From contig NZ_LQIV01000041.1 in the NCBI RefSeq assembly GCF_001500125.1, forward strand, positions 62,001 to 126,000: DNA of 64,000 nucleotides, given 5' to 3'. Both the position numbers and the translations under genes were made by a program. Under the pieces are notes generated by a model. The model worked only from the letters and a program-made list of their open reading frames with translations. It did no database searches and was not told the origin of the DNA. Of the stretch, positions 30,701-37,455 are shown piece after piece; position 1 is the first letter of the stretch; every line of letters begins with the position of its first letter. The stretch comes from Mycobacterium sp. IS-1742 (GTDB lineage Bacteria; Actinomycetota; Actinomycetes; Mycobacteriales; Mycobacteriaceae).

Positions 30701-32740
30701 GAACACCGCGACCATCCGGCCGCCCGCGGGCAGGCTGCCGAAGAGACGGCCACGTTCGGCCATCAGCCGGGCGCCGTCCTCGAGACCGAGCACACCCGCG
30801 ACGCAGGCCGCCGAATACTGGCCGACGCTGTGGCCGAGCACCACGTCGGGTTCGAAGCCCCACGACTGCCAGAGCCGGGCCAGCCCCATCTCGACGGCGA
30901 ACAGGGCGGGCTGAGCGTACGACGTCTGCCGCAGCGTGTCGGCGGCCTCCGGGCTCGCCTCGACGTCGAATATCACATCGAGCAGCGGCTTTTCGAGAAC
31001 GTCGGCAACGGCGGCCGCGCACCGCCTCATGGTCTCGGCGAACACCGGCTCGGTGTCGTACAGCTCCCGGGCCATGCCCGGGTACTGGCTGCCCTGTCCG
31101 GTGAACAGCCACGCCGTCTTCGGCGTGTCGTAGGACTCGCCCCGGACCAGGCCGGGCGCGGGTCGATCGTCGGCGAGCGCGCCGAGCAGGTCGACCGCCG
31201 ATTCCCTGGAGTCGACCACCAGTGCCGCCCGGTGCTCCAGGTGGGCGCGCCCGGTGCCCGCGGTGTGGCAGACGTCGGCCAGGGTGGCCTCCGGGTGGTC
31301 GGCCAGCCACGTGCGGTACTGATCGGCGATCCGCACCAGAGCCGCGGGTGTCCGGGCCGACAGCGGAAGCAGGCCGAACCTCTCGCCGGTCTGTGTGGAG
31401 GCGGCCGGCGCGACGGTGGGCTCCGGGGCCTCTTCGAGGATCACGTGCGCGTTGGTGCCCGCGAACCCGAACGAGCTCACCCCGGCGATGCGGGGCGCCC
31501 CGTTGCGTTTCCAGGGGGTGGTCTCCTTCACGACCTCGACCGGGAGCCGCTCCCACGGGATGTGCGGTGAGGGGTTGGTGAAGTTGAGGTGCTTGGGCAG
31601 CGTCTCGTGCTCGAGCGAGAGGATCACCTTGATGACGCCGGCGATGCCCGCCGCCGCCTCCAGGTGCCCGATGTTCGTCTTCGCCGAGCCGATCAACAGC
31701 GGGCGGTCGGGGTCGCGTCCGGCGCCGAGCGCCTCACCTGCGGCCTGGGCCTCGATCGGGTCGCCCAGCGACGTTCCGGTGCCGTGGGCCTCCAGGTATC
31801 CGACGTCGCCGGCCCGGACACCGGCGCGCTTCAGGGCGTCACCGATAACCCTCTGCTGGGCAACACCGTTGGGCACGGTCAAGCCACCCGAGGCGCCGTC
31901 CTGGTTGATCGCGCTGCCGCGGATCACCGCCCGGATCCGGTCACCGTCGCGCAGCGCGTCCTCGAACCGCTTGATGACGATGACGCCGCAGCCCTCACCG
32001 CGCACGTAACCGTCCGCGGCCGCGTCGAAGGTCTTGCACCGGCCGTCGGGTGCGAGCATGTGCGCGTTGGAGAACGTGATCATGGTGGCCGGGGTGAGCA
32101 GGACGTTCGCCCCACCGGCCAGCGCGAGGTCGCATTCACCGAGCTGCAGCGCCTGGCACGCCTGATGGATGGCCACCAGCGACGAGCTGCAGGCCGTGTC
32201 GACGGCGACCGCGGGCCCCTGCAGCCCCAGCCGGTAACTGATCCGGCCGGCCGCCGCCGCGTTCGACGTCCCGATGGCCATGTAGGCCTCGATCTCGGGG
32301 TAGGTGAGCTCGTCCGATGCCATGCCCAGGTAGTCGTGGGTGGCGAGGCCGACGAACACGCCGGTGTTGCTCTCGGCCAGATCCGTTGGCGCGGTGCCCG
32401 AATGTTCCACGGCGCGCCACGCCGTCTCCAGCAACAGCCGGTGCTGCGGGTCCATCAACCTGACCTCGCGCGTCGACATCCCGAAGAACGGCGCGTCGAA
32501 CCCGGTCACGTCGTCGACGAACCCCGCGCGACGGGTCACCACCTTGCCGGGCGCCCCCGGCTCCGGGTCGAAGAAGTCGTCGGCGTTCCAGCGGTCCTGA
32601 GGCACGTCCGAAATCGCCTCGCGGCCTTCTCGCAAAAGATCCCAGAACTGGCCGGCGTCCTGTGCGCCGGGAAATCGCGCCGCGTAGCCGACGATGGCAA
32701 ATCGGTTGGCCGGCTCGTCCGGATGTGCGGCGGATTCCAT
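21749..32740 (-). CDS. pks: Two-module type I polyketide synthase of the trehalose polyphleate pathway
   Basis: A 3663-residue synthase, close in size and setting to the phleic-acid synthase MSMEG_0408. Module 1: KS (1-441; Cys184, His319, His359), AT (540-850; GHSVG Ser638, HAFH at 736-739 indicating malonyl-CoA), KR (~960-1420 with GGLGAIG), ACP (Ser1500), no DH or ER. Module 2: KS (1564-1990; Cys1736), AT (malonyl-type HAFH), DH (HxxxGxxxxP from His2487; Asp2653), ER (2970-3285; GGVGLAA), KR (3295-3530), ACP (Ser3600). No thioesterase, so release probably goes through the PapA acyltransferase. ATG 32740 follows GGGAGGA; the first ACP ends at KS2 without a subunit break. Divergent from papA3. 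Confidence 0.92.
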   Translation of the reverse strand: MESAAHPDEPANRFAIVGYAARFPGAQDAGQFWDLLREGREAISDVPQDRWNADDFFDPEPGAPGKVVTRRAGFVDDVTGFDAPFFGMSTREVRLMDPQHRLLLETAWRAVEHSGTAPTDLAESNTGVFVGLATHDYLGMASDELTYPEIEAYMAIGTSNAAAAGRISYRLGLQGPAVAVDTACSSSLVAIHQACQALQLGECDLALAGGANVLLTPATMITFSNAHMLAPDGRCKTFDAAADGYVRGEGCGVIVIKRFEDALRDGDRIRAVIRGSAINQDGASGGLTVPNGVAQQRVIGDALKRAGVRAGDVGYLEAHGTGTSLGDPIEAQAAGEALGAGRDPDRPLLIGSAKTNIGHLEAAAGIAGVIKVILSLEHETLPKHLNFTNPSPHIPWERLPVEVVKETTPWKRNGAPRIAGVSSFGFAGTNAHVILEEAPEPTVAPAASTQTGERFGLLPLSARTPAALVRIADQYRTWLADHPEATLADVCHTAGTGRAHLEHRAALVVDSRESAVDLLGALADDRPAPGLVRGESYDTPKTAWLFTGQGSQYPGMARELYDTEPVFAETMRRCAAAVADVLEKPLLDVIFDVEASPEAADTLRQTSYAQPALFAVEMGLARLWQSWGFEPDVVLGHSVGQYSAACVAGVLGLEDGARLMAERGRLFGSLPAGGRMVAVFAAADRVENLTDEFPSLSVAAYNGANTVLSGPAADLEKAVATLAADGVRCDWLDTSHAFHSALLDPILDEFEAFAQQFDYAAPQRILIDNRTGTALGRSVRLDGAYWRRHARQPVEFAKSVRTLAELNCKVLLEIGPRPVLTAAALAAWPDPATAPRAIASMRPNTADHRQITEALADAYVLGHLPDFAAVRGSDARTLDLPTYPFEHRQYWFRDNHADRPERPAVREHQAARTETVGLLEDGRISELAALLGGDDGDQQIVDILTKLAAQHNRQRTNQSITDDRYEIRWEELTAAPRAGTGGPSVWIVVGDDTDAVGPLTDALTARGDRHQLVGLPATDADEAHLVEALRAAAGDQSALRVLHVAALESAAAPSMRSLLRMQHRILGGTRRLFRAAAGAGLRVPVWLVTRGAQAVTAADTVAPDQSALWGFGRAAALELPHLWGGLADLSDGGADEWARLLDRLTTPAAEVREDQLALRDGAVHVPRLARRTGQPGGTPLQLRTDATYLVTGGLGAIGLEIAGHLAAHGAGNLVLTSRRAPSDATRQRIDALGEQYGCTIRVVAADVADAHDVARLLAGVRADLPPLAGIVHAAGEIGTTPLSELDDAEVDRVFAGKVWGAWHLSEAAADLRLDFFVSTSSIASVWGGFGQTAYGAANAFLDGLAWRLHEQGIAATSVNFGPWSAGMADAESRARLEQRGVRTLAPADALAGLADVVSAPSAQGVIARIDWARFLPLYQQAGRRAFLTELEREVPLAPDAAPAVTQSGKTALVERLAGAPVQQRKRLLTDYLRDAVAEVTRVDPSEIREDAGFFDLGMDSLMAVELRRRLEQGVGHEIPVTLVMDHPRLSDAADYLLGDVLGLAEQATAESRPVPASLSDTRTDDPIAIVAVSCRFPGAPDPEAFWEVLAGGVDAIREVPEDRFDIDEFYDPDPDAAGKTYTRFGGFLDGIDGFDPEFFGISPREAVWIEPQQRLMLETVWEGLERAGYSPADLRGSRTGVFVGVAANEYAHLLSSESIDKIEPHFITGNALNAISGRVAFALGLEGPAVAVDTACSSALVAVHQAVQALHSGDCDLALAGGVNVLLSPVTVVAASRARMLSPVGRCKTFDSSADGYVRSEGCGVLVLKRLSDAVRDGDRVCAVIPGSAVNQDGASSGLTVPNGGAQQRLIGTALARAGLTGADVDYLEAHGTGTPLGDPIEVQAAAAAYGASRDADRPLLMGSVKSNIGHLESASGAAGLIKVVLSLQHGLLPRSLHFDNPSPHIPWDSLPVRVVDEAVPWQANGRPRRAGVSSFGFTGTNAHVLIEEAPPAPVTVDEEPGADDQQVHVLPLSARSPEALVQLARRYESWLSAHPDADLAGVCLTAGSGRSHFEHRAAMVVDSVDSARQGLADVADNRTRPGVVRGEHAHRPTTAWLFTGQGSQYPGMARELFDAEPVFADTVRRCADAVADILPTPLLEVLFAVDRETGERLRHTSYAQPALFAVEMGLARLWQSWGIVPDVVLGHSVGQYAAACVAGVFSLEDGARLMAERGRMFGSLPEGGRMVAIFADAKHVEQVAGEFARVSVGAYNGPNTVLSGPGEDLEQVVARFSDEGIRCTWLDTSHAFHSELLDPVLDEFESYAAQFEFAAPTLPLVCNRTGAVLTAQTPLDAQYWRRHSRQPVQFAESVRTVAALGCSVLMEIGPQPVLTGAAVQIWPEHLAAPRAIASLRKGVADRRQIADALAAAYVGGHRPDFAALQRRPHRKLELPTYPFQRRRFWPKTSGITVDGPAASGILGSAKELASGDTVYTSRVSVKSHPWLSDHVIYGTVVVPGATYAPMALAAVGTPARVKDVFFYEPIILPEKASREAQLTLRMLEDGQQRFQVHSRPYGVPDAEWSLNAEGTVARGVDEEPEAQDDPVDEAIERCNRMRPQELFETFADMELAWGPTWSGSLKSLWLGDGEAIGDVLVGDELAEQLGSEPIHPVLMDLCTGVAFPAFPALLAAEQGVSDLFLPLRYGQVMLREKMPRRFYCRARWHQSALDSETQVFDLDFVSRDGRPLGGIREFTVKRAPREALLRGLGGDATRLLYTLGWHEVPVPAVESAAPNGTWLIAGFDELAAAVPGCIPFDRTTDPELLGRLLTDAHERGMAFSGVVWRSAGPRPDESSADAAERIETEIANLLSAVHTVQGGVKLPNGLWIVTERAVAAESGEPVDPVQAALWGFGRTTINEEPALRCRLVDCDGSPEAVDAMAALLAAPVDEPELALRQGKLLASRLLHWARSGHLTVPRSSDYVLAPTERGAIDNLRLTETDVPPPAEGYVQVRVEAAGLNFRDVLNVLGLYPGDPGPIGGDFAGVVTQLGDGVGSGRAERRDGIKLHVGQRVYGFMQGAFSSRFNVPAQLLAPIPDGVGAVEAATIPAAALTARLAFDWAQLEPGDRVLIHAASGGVGLAAIQLAQQHGAVVFATASTYKRATLRKMGVEYVYDSRTTDFADQILADTDGAGVDVVLNSLTNEGFVEATVRATAQNGRFAEIAKRDIWTHEQMSAARPDISYEIVALDTVTLQEPERIRGLLGEVSDGLGKGEWAPLPAEIYPLTEARAAFRRMQQARHIGKIVLQMPHPLQPRADRSYLITGGLGAIGLHTASYLAQLGAGDIVLTSRREPDADAQRAIDEITERHRCRIHTFAADVGHESQVEELLERIRAELPPLAGVAHLAGVLDDALLSQQSVERFRTTLAPKAFGAIHLDRLTRDDDLDFFIVSSSVSSLFGSPGQANYSTANALLDGLVAQRRAHGLPATGVNFGPWAQGGMASSEAATANIGAQGLIPLEPSAALSALAEVVANGTGQATVIKANWQRAAKVLGASRPPILDQVLPRPEGEVTGDSELLRQLQEIPVPQRAGFVTEFLQREVQNFLRLASPPAATSRFLDLGTDSLMAIELRNRLHSQFGGAFTINATAVFDYPTIGGLAEYLVGQLPDAETAEPPAEPAAEPVTEGG

Positions 32741-32989
32741 GCCGTTACAGTCCTCCCTTGCGTCGCGGTGGCGAGACGACCCCCTGCGTGACATCCCCTG
32801 TCGCAACGCGAAAATCAACTTCCCGGACGCACACTAGGGCATGTTGGGGCCCCATGTGCGGGGTGCGGCGGTCCGATTGTCCGGTCGGCTTGGGCCGCCG
32901 TGGTCGATGCGAGGGTATGTTGATCCGGCGACGGCTCGTGCCGGATCCGAAAACCGGCATGAACCGGCCGAAGCGGGGAGGAAAACGCC
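32741..32989. promoter_or_regulatory. Divergent promoter region of pks and papA3 operon
   Basis: This 249-base gap must hold the start signals for both halves of the TPP locus. A TATGTT hexamer near 32917 could be a -10 for papA3. It has more A+T than the flanking genes. No clear operator palindrome was seen. Confidence 0.45.
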
Positions 32990-34411
32990 TTGCGCATAGG
33001 CAAGATCACCATCGGCGGCCTCGACGAATGGGCGCTGAAACCGGGCTCCGTCACGTCGTGGCATCCGACCGCGGCGGCCGTCGAGAAGGCGAGACAGGCC
33101 CCGGTCAGTTCCGTGCCGATCAGTTACATGCAGCGCCAACATCTTCGGAATTACCGCGAGCGGACGGCCGCCGGGTTGAACTTCTCCCGGCAGATCATCG
33201 CGAGTTGCGAAGTGTCCGGCGAGTGTGAGATCGCCGCGATGGACCACGCCGTGAACAATTATCTGCGGCGGCACGACACTTTCCGCAGTTGGTTCGAGGA
33301 CACCGGTGACGGCGAGTTCGTCAGACACGCGCTCGAGGATCCGGCCGACATCGAATTCGTGCCCGTCGATCACGGCGATATGACTGTCGACGAGATACAG
33401 GCTCACGTCGTGGGCATTCCGAATCCGCTGGAGTGGGCCTGTTTCACCTTCGGGATCATCCAGAACGACGGCCATTTCACCTTCTTCGCCGCAATGGATC
33501 ATGTCCACGGGGACGCGACATTGATCGGCACGACGATGCTGGAAGCCAATGGGATGTATTCGGCGCTCAGCGGCGGCGGTGAGGCGCTCACGCTGCCCGA
33601 GGCCGGTAGCTTCGACGACTTCTGTGTGCGCGAACGCGAGCGCACGGCCGACCTGACCGTGGACTCGAAGGATGTGCAGGCGTGGATCGACTTCGCCGAC
33701 AGCAACGGCGGCGGTTTCCCGGAATTCCCGCTTCCGCTGGGAAATCCGCAGGAGGCGACCAGAAGTAGCATGACCACCGAGGTCCTGATGGACGTCGCTC
33801 AGACGGAACGCTTCGACGCCGCGTGCGCGTCCGCGGGTGCGCGTTTCGTCGGCGGTTTGTTTGCCTGTCTTGCGCAGGTGGAGCATGAGTTGACCGGTGC
33901 GCTCACGTATTACGGCCTCACGCCGAGGGATTCGCGCAACGCCACCGACAATTTCATGACCCAGGGGTGGTTCACCGGTTTGATTCCGATCACCGTTCCG
34001 ATTGGTGCGGGATCGTTCGCGGATGCCGCGTGGTCGGCGCAGGCTTCTTTCGACAAGAATTTGAATATGGCAAAAGTTCCGTACTACCGGGTGCTCGAAT
34101 TGGCGCCGTGGTTGAACTGGCCGCAGCCCAACTTCCCCGTGTCGAACTTCTTCCACGCCGGCGCCGCTCCGCTCAATGCCGTTCTGGCGGCCGCGGATAT
34201 GGGTCTCGCGGACAACATCGGGATTTACCCGGACGGCCGGTTCTCCTATCAGCTCACGATTTACATATTCCGATACGGCGAGGGCACGGTGATGGCGATC
34301 ATGCATCCCGACAATCCGGTCGCCGAGAAATCGGTCATCCGTTATATGCAGGCGATGAAGTCCGTATCGGCAATGGTCGCCGACAGCGGGCACTGGGGAC
34401 GCGTCGCATAG
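32990..34411 (+). CDS. papA3: PapA-type acyltransferase, PapA3-like
   Basis: A 473-residue condensation-domain acyltransferase that would transfer fatty acyl chains to trehalose. The catalytic motif is HVHGD (His171-x3-Asp175), the PapA form of HxxxD, and a second-half structural motif lies in the NFPVSNFF region. Family knowledge: PapA3 of the TPP pathway adds the first polyphleic chain. The start is TTG at 32990 with GGGGAGG about 9 bases before it; no better in-frame start sits near a ribosome-binding site. It is the first gene of papA3-mmpL10-fadD23-PE, with 26 bases to mmpL10. Base composition is somewhat less GC-rich than its neighbours. Confidence 0.9.
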   Translation: MRIGKITIGGLDEWALKPGSVTSWHPTAAAVEKARQAPVSSVPISYMQRQHLRNYRERTAAGLNFSRQIIASCEVSGECEIAAMDHAVNNYLRRHDTFRSWFEDTGDGEFVRHALEDPADIEFVPVDHGDMTVDEIQAHVVGIPNPLEWACFTFGIIQNDGHFTFFAAMDHVHGDATLIGTTMLEANGMYSALSGGGEALTLPEAGSFDDFCVRERERTADLTVDSKDVQAWIDFADSNGGGFPEFPLPLGNPQEATRSSMTTEVLMDVAQTERFDAACASAGARFVGGLFACLAQVEHELTGALTYYGLTPRDSRNATDNFMTQGWFTGLIPITVPIGAGSFADAAWSAQASFDKNLNMAKVPYYRVLELAPWLNWPQPNFPVSNFFHAGAAPLNAVLAAADMGLADNIGIYPDGRFSYQLTIYIFRYGEGTVMAIMHPDNPVAEKSVIRYMQAMKSVSAMVADSGHWGRVA

Positions 34412-34437
34412 CGTGAGGCGGCGAGGGTGAGGGCGAT

Positions 34438-37400
34438 ATGCGGCGGTTAGCCGACTTTGTGGTGCGGTGGCCCTGGGCGGTGATCGGGGTCTGGGTGGCG
34501 CTGGCCGTCGCGCTGCCGTTGTCGTTCCCCTCCCTCGGCCAGATGGCCGAGCGGCACCCGCTGGCCATCCTGCCCGCTGACGCGCCGTCGAGCGTGACCG
34601 CCCGCAACATGGCGGAGGCGTTCCAGCAGTCGGAGTCGGACAACCTCCTCGTCGTCGCCTTCATCAACGAGTCCGGGCTCGAACCCGCCGACGAGAAGAC
34701 CTACCGCGAGGTGGTCGACGCCCTGCGCGACGACGTCGCCGACGTCGTGTCGGTGCAGGACTTCGTCAGTACGCCGCAGCTGCGGCAATTCCTGACCAGC
34801 GAGGACAAGACAACCTGGGTGCTGCCGGTCAGCCTGCAGGGCGAGCTGGGCACCCCGCGGGCGTTCGACTCGTTCAACCGGGTGTCCGACATCGTCGAAC
34901 ACAATGTTCCCGGCGGCGGTCCCGGCGGCCCTCGGGGCGACGGACTCGACGTGTACCTGACCGGCCCGGCCGCCACCGTCGCCGATCTGACCGTCGCCGG
35001 CGAGCAGGATCGTCTGCCCATCGAGATCGCGATCGCCGTCCTCGTCCTCGGGGTGCTTCTGCTGGTGTACCGCAGCGCGGTGACCATGTTGCTGCCGTTG
35101 GTGACGATCGGGTCGTCGCTGATGATCGCGCAGGGATTGGTCGCGGGCTATTCGCACCTGACCGGCGCGGGCGTCTCGAACCAGTCCATCGTGTTCTTGA
35201 GCGCGATCATGGCCGGCGCCGGAACGGACTACGCGGTCTTCCTGATCAGCCGTTATCACGACTACCTGCGGTCCGGTGCCGGATTCGACCGGGCCGTCCG
35301 GTCGGCGATGATCTCGATCGGCAAGGTGATCACCGCGTCCGCGGTCACCGTCGGCCTCACCTTCCTCGTCATGAACTTCGCCCAGATGGGGGTCTTCAAG
35401 ACGATCGGGGTGTCCGCGGCGATCGGCATCGGCGTGGCCTACCTGGCCGGGATGACACTGCTGCCCGCGATCCTGGTGCTCGCCGGGCCGCGCGGCTGGG
35501 TGAAGCCCCGGCGGGAACTGACCGCCCGGTTCTGGCGGCGCTCCGGGATCCGCATCGTGCGCAGGCCGGTCCCGCACCTGATCGCCAGCGTGCTGGTGCT
35601 GCTGCTGCTGGGCAGCGCCGCGGGTTTCGCGCGGTTCAACTACGACGATCGCGAGGTCGTCTCCGATTCGGCGCCCAGTTCGATCGGATACGCGGCACTG
35701 GAACGGCACTTCCCGATCAGCCAGTCGGTCCCGCAGTACATCCTCGTGCAGTCGCCGCGTGACCTGCGTACCCCGCAGGCGCTCGCGGATCTGGAGCAGA
35801 TGGCGTCGCGCATCGCGCAGATGCCCGACGTCGCCCGGGTCGCCGGCGTCACCCGACCGCTCGGCGAGGTGCCGCCCGAGTTCCGCGCCACGTTCCAGGC
35901 GGGCATCGTCGGTGACCGGCTGGCCGCCGGTTCCGCGCAGATCGGCGAGCGCACCGGTGACCTGAACCAACTGGCGGCCGGGGCGACCACGTTGGCCGAC
36001 ACGCTCGGCGACGTGCGCGCCCAGGTCAACGAGGTCGCGCCGAGCCTGCAGACGCTGCTGGACGCGGTCACCAAGGTGCGTGTCGAGTACGGCGGCGAGA
36101 GGTTGGTGCGCGACGTCGACACCGCCGCCAAGCTCGTCAAGAGCGTCAACGAACTCGGCCTGTCGATGGGCATCAACTTCGCCGCGGTCCGGGACATGTT
36201 CGGGTGGATCGGTCCGGTCCTGATGGCGTTGAACGGCAACGCGGTCTGCGATGCGAACCCGTCCTGCGTCAACACCCGTATGCAGTTCGAGCGGCTGATG
36301 GACGCGCGAGAGGACGGCCGGCTGGAGCGCATCAACACCCTCGCCGGAGAGTTGGAGGGCCTCGACGACCGGCAGTCGCTGAACACGACGGTCAAAACCC
36401 TGAACGCGGCGATGACGAACATCGTCAAGGCGGTCGACGAGCTGGGTCTGGATTCCCCGAGCGACGCCCAGCAGGGCCTCAGAGAGGTCCGGCAGGGCGC
36501 CGACCGGCTGGCCAGCGGGAGCCGTCAGGTGGCCGGTGGTGTCGACGAACTCGTCGAACAGATCAAGGTGATGGCCGCCGGACTCGACCAGGCGTCGGCG
36601 TTCCTGTTGACGATGCGCAAGGATGCGGCGGGTTCGTCGATGGCGGGCTTCAACATCCCGGCCGAGGTGCTTCGGGCCGTGGAGTTCCAGAAGGCGGCCG
36701 AGACCTTCATCTCGCCGGACGGCCACTCGGCGCGGTATCTGGTGCAGACCGAGCTGAATCCGTTCAGCCCCGAGGCGATGGACCAGGTCAACGCGATCAG
36801 CGACGTCGCCAGGGGCGCCCAGCCGAACACCACCCTCGCCGACGCGTCGATCTCGATGGGTGGGTTTCCCGCGTCGCTGCGCGACACCCGCGACTACTAC
36901 GAGCGCGACATCCGGTTCATCATCGTCGTCACCCTCCTCGTCGTGCTGGTGACCCTGGCTGTGCTGCTGCGTTCGCTCATCGCCCCGCTCTATCTCGTCG
37001 GTTCGGTGGTGTTGTCGTATTTCGCGGCGATCGGCATCGGGGTGCTGACGTTCCAGGTGCTCCTCGGCCAGGAGTTGCACTGGAGCGTGGCCCCGCTGGC
37101 GTTCGTGGTCCTCGTCGCGGTGGGCGCCGACTACAACATGCTGTTCGTGTCGCGCCTACGGGACGAATCGCCACACAGCGTGCGGTACGGCGTGATCCGC
37201 ACGCTGAGCTCGACGGGCGGGGTGATCACCGCGGCGGGGCTGATCTTCGCGGCCTCGATGGCCGGTCTGTTGTTCGCCAGCATCGGCATCGTCGTACAGG
37301 GCGGTTTCGTGATCGGGGTGGGAATCCTGTTGGACACGTTCGTGGTACGCACCATCACGGTGCCCGCCATCGCCGCACTGGTCGGACGGGCGAACTGGTG

Positions 37401-37455
37401 GCCGTCGCGCGTCGACACGCCACCGCGCACCGAGCGGATCGGCGCGAGCACGTGA
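34438..37455 (+). CDS. mmpL10: MmpL-family RND lipid transporter, MmpL10-like
   Basis: A 1005-residue inner-membrane RND transporter predicted to carry the trehalose lipid precursor across the plasma membrane. One N-terminal helix, a first periplasmic domain, a helix bundle with AGTDYAVFL (Asp264-Tyr265), a second, long periplasmic domain with coiled-coil-like segments (about 500-780), and a second bundle with VGADYNMLF (Asp898-Tyr899). The two Asp-Tyr pairs are the proton-relay residues of MmpL proteins. ATG 34438 follows GAGGGTGAGGG. Its TGA overlaps the ATG of fadD23 by one base. Confidence 0.93.
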   Translation: MRRLADFVVRWPWAVIGVWVALAVALPLSFPSLGQMAERHPLAILPADAPSSVTARNMAEAFQQSESDNLLVVAFINESGLEPADEKTYREVVDALRDDVADVVSVQDFVSTPQLRQFLTSEDKTTWVLPVSLQGELGTPRAFDSFNRVSDIVEHNVPGGGPGGPRGDGLDVYLTGPAATVADLTVAGEQDRLPIEIAIAVLVLGVLLLVYRSAVTMLLPLVTIGSSLMIAQGLVAGYSHLTGAGVSNQSIVFLSAIMAGAGTDYAVFLISRYHDYLRSGAGFDRAVRSAMISIGKVITASAVTVGLTFLVMNFAQMGVFKTIGVSAAIGIGVAYLAGMTLLPAILVLAGPRGWVKPRRELTARFWRRSGIRIVRRPVPHLIASVLVLLLLGSAAGFARFNYDDREVVSDSAPSSIGYAALERHFPISQSVPQYILVQSPRDLRTPQALADLEQMASRIAQMPDVARVAGVTRPLGEVPPEFRATFQAGIVGDRLAAGSAQIGERTGDLNQLAAGATTLADTLGDVRAQVNEVAPSLQTLLDAVTKVRVEYGGERLVRDVDTAAKLVKSVNELGLSMGINFAAVRDMFGWIGPVLMALNGNAVCDANPSCVNTRMQFERLMDAREDGRLERINTLAGELEGLDDRQSLNTTVKTLNAAMTNIVKAVDELGLDSPSDAQQGLREVRQGADRLASGSRQVAGGVDELVEQIKVMAAGLDQASAFLLTMRKDAAGSSMAGFNIPAEVLRAVEFQKAAETFISPDGHSARYLVQTELNPFSPEAMDQVNAISDVARGAQPNTTLADASISMGGFPASLRDTRDYYERDIRFIIVVTLLVVLVTLAVLLRSLIAPLYLVGSVVLSYFAAIGIGVLTFQVLLGQELHWSVAPLAFVVLVAVGADYNMLFVSRLRDESPHSVRYGVIRTLSSTGGVITAAGLIFAASMAGLLFASIGIVVQGGFVIGVGILLDTFVVRTITVPAIAALVGRANWWPSRVDTPPRTERIGAST

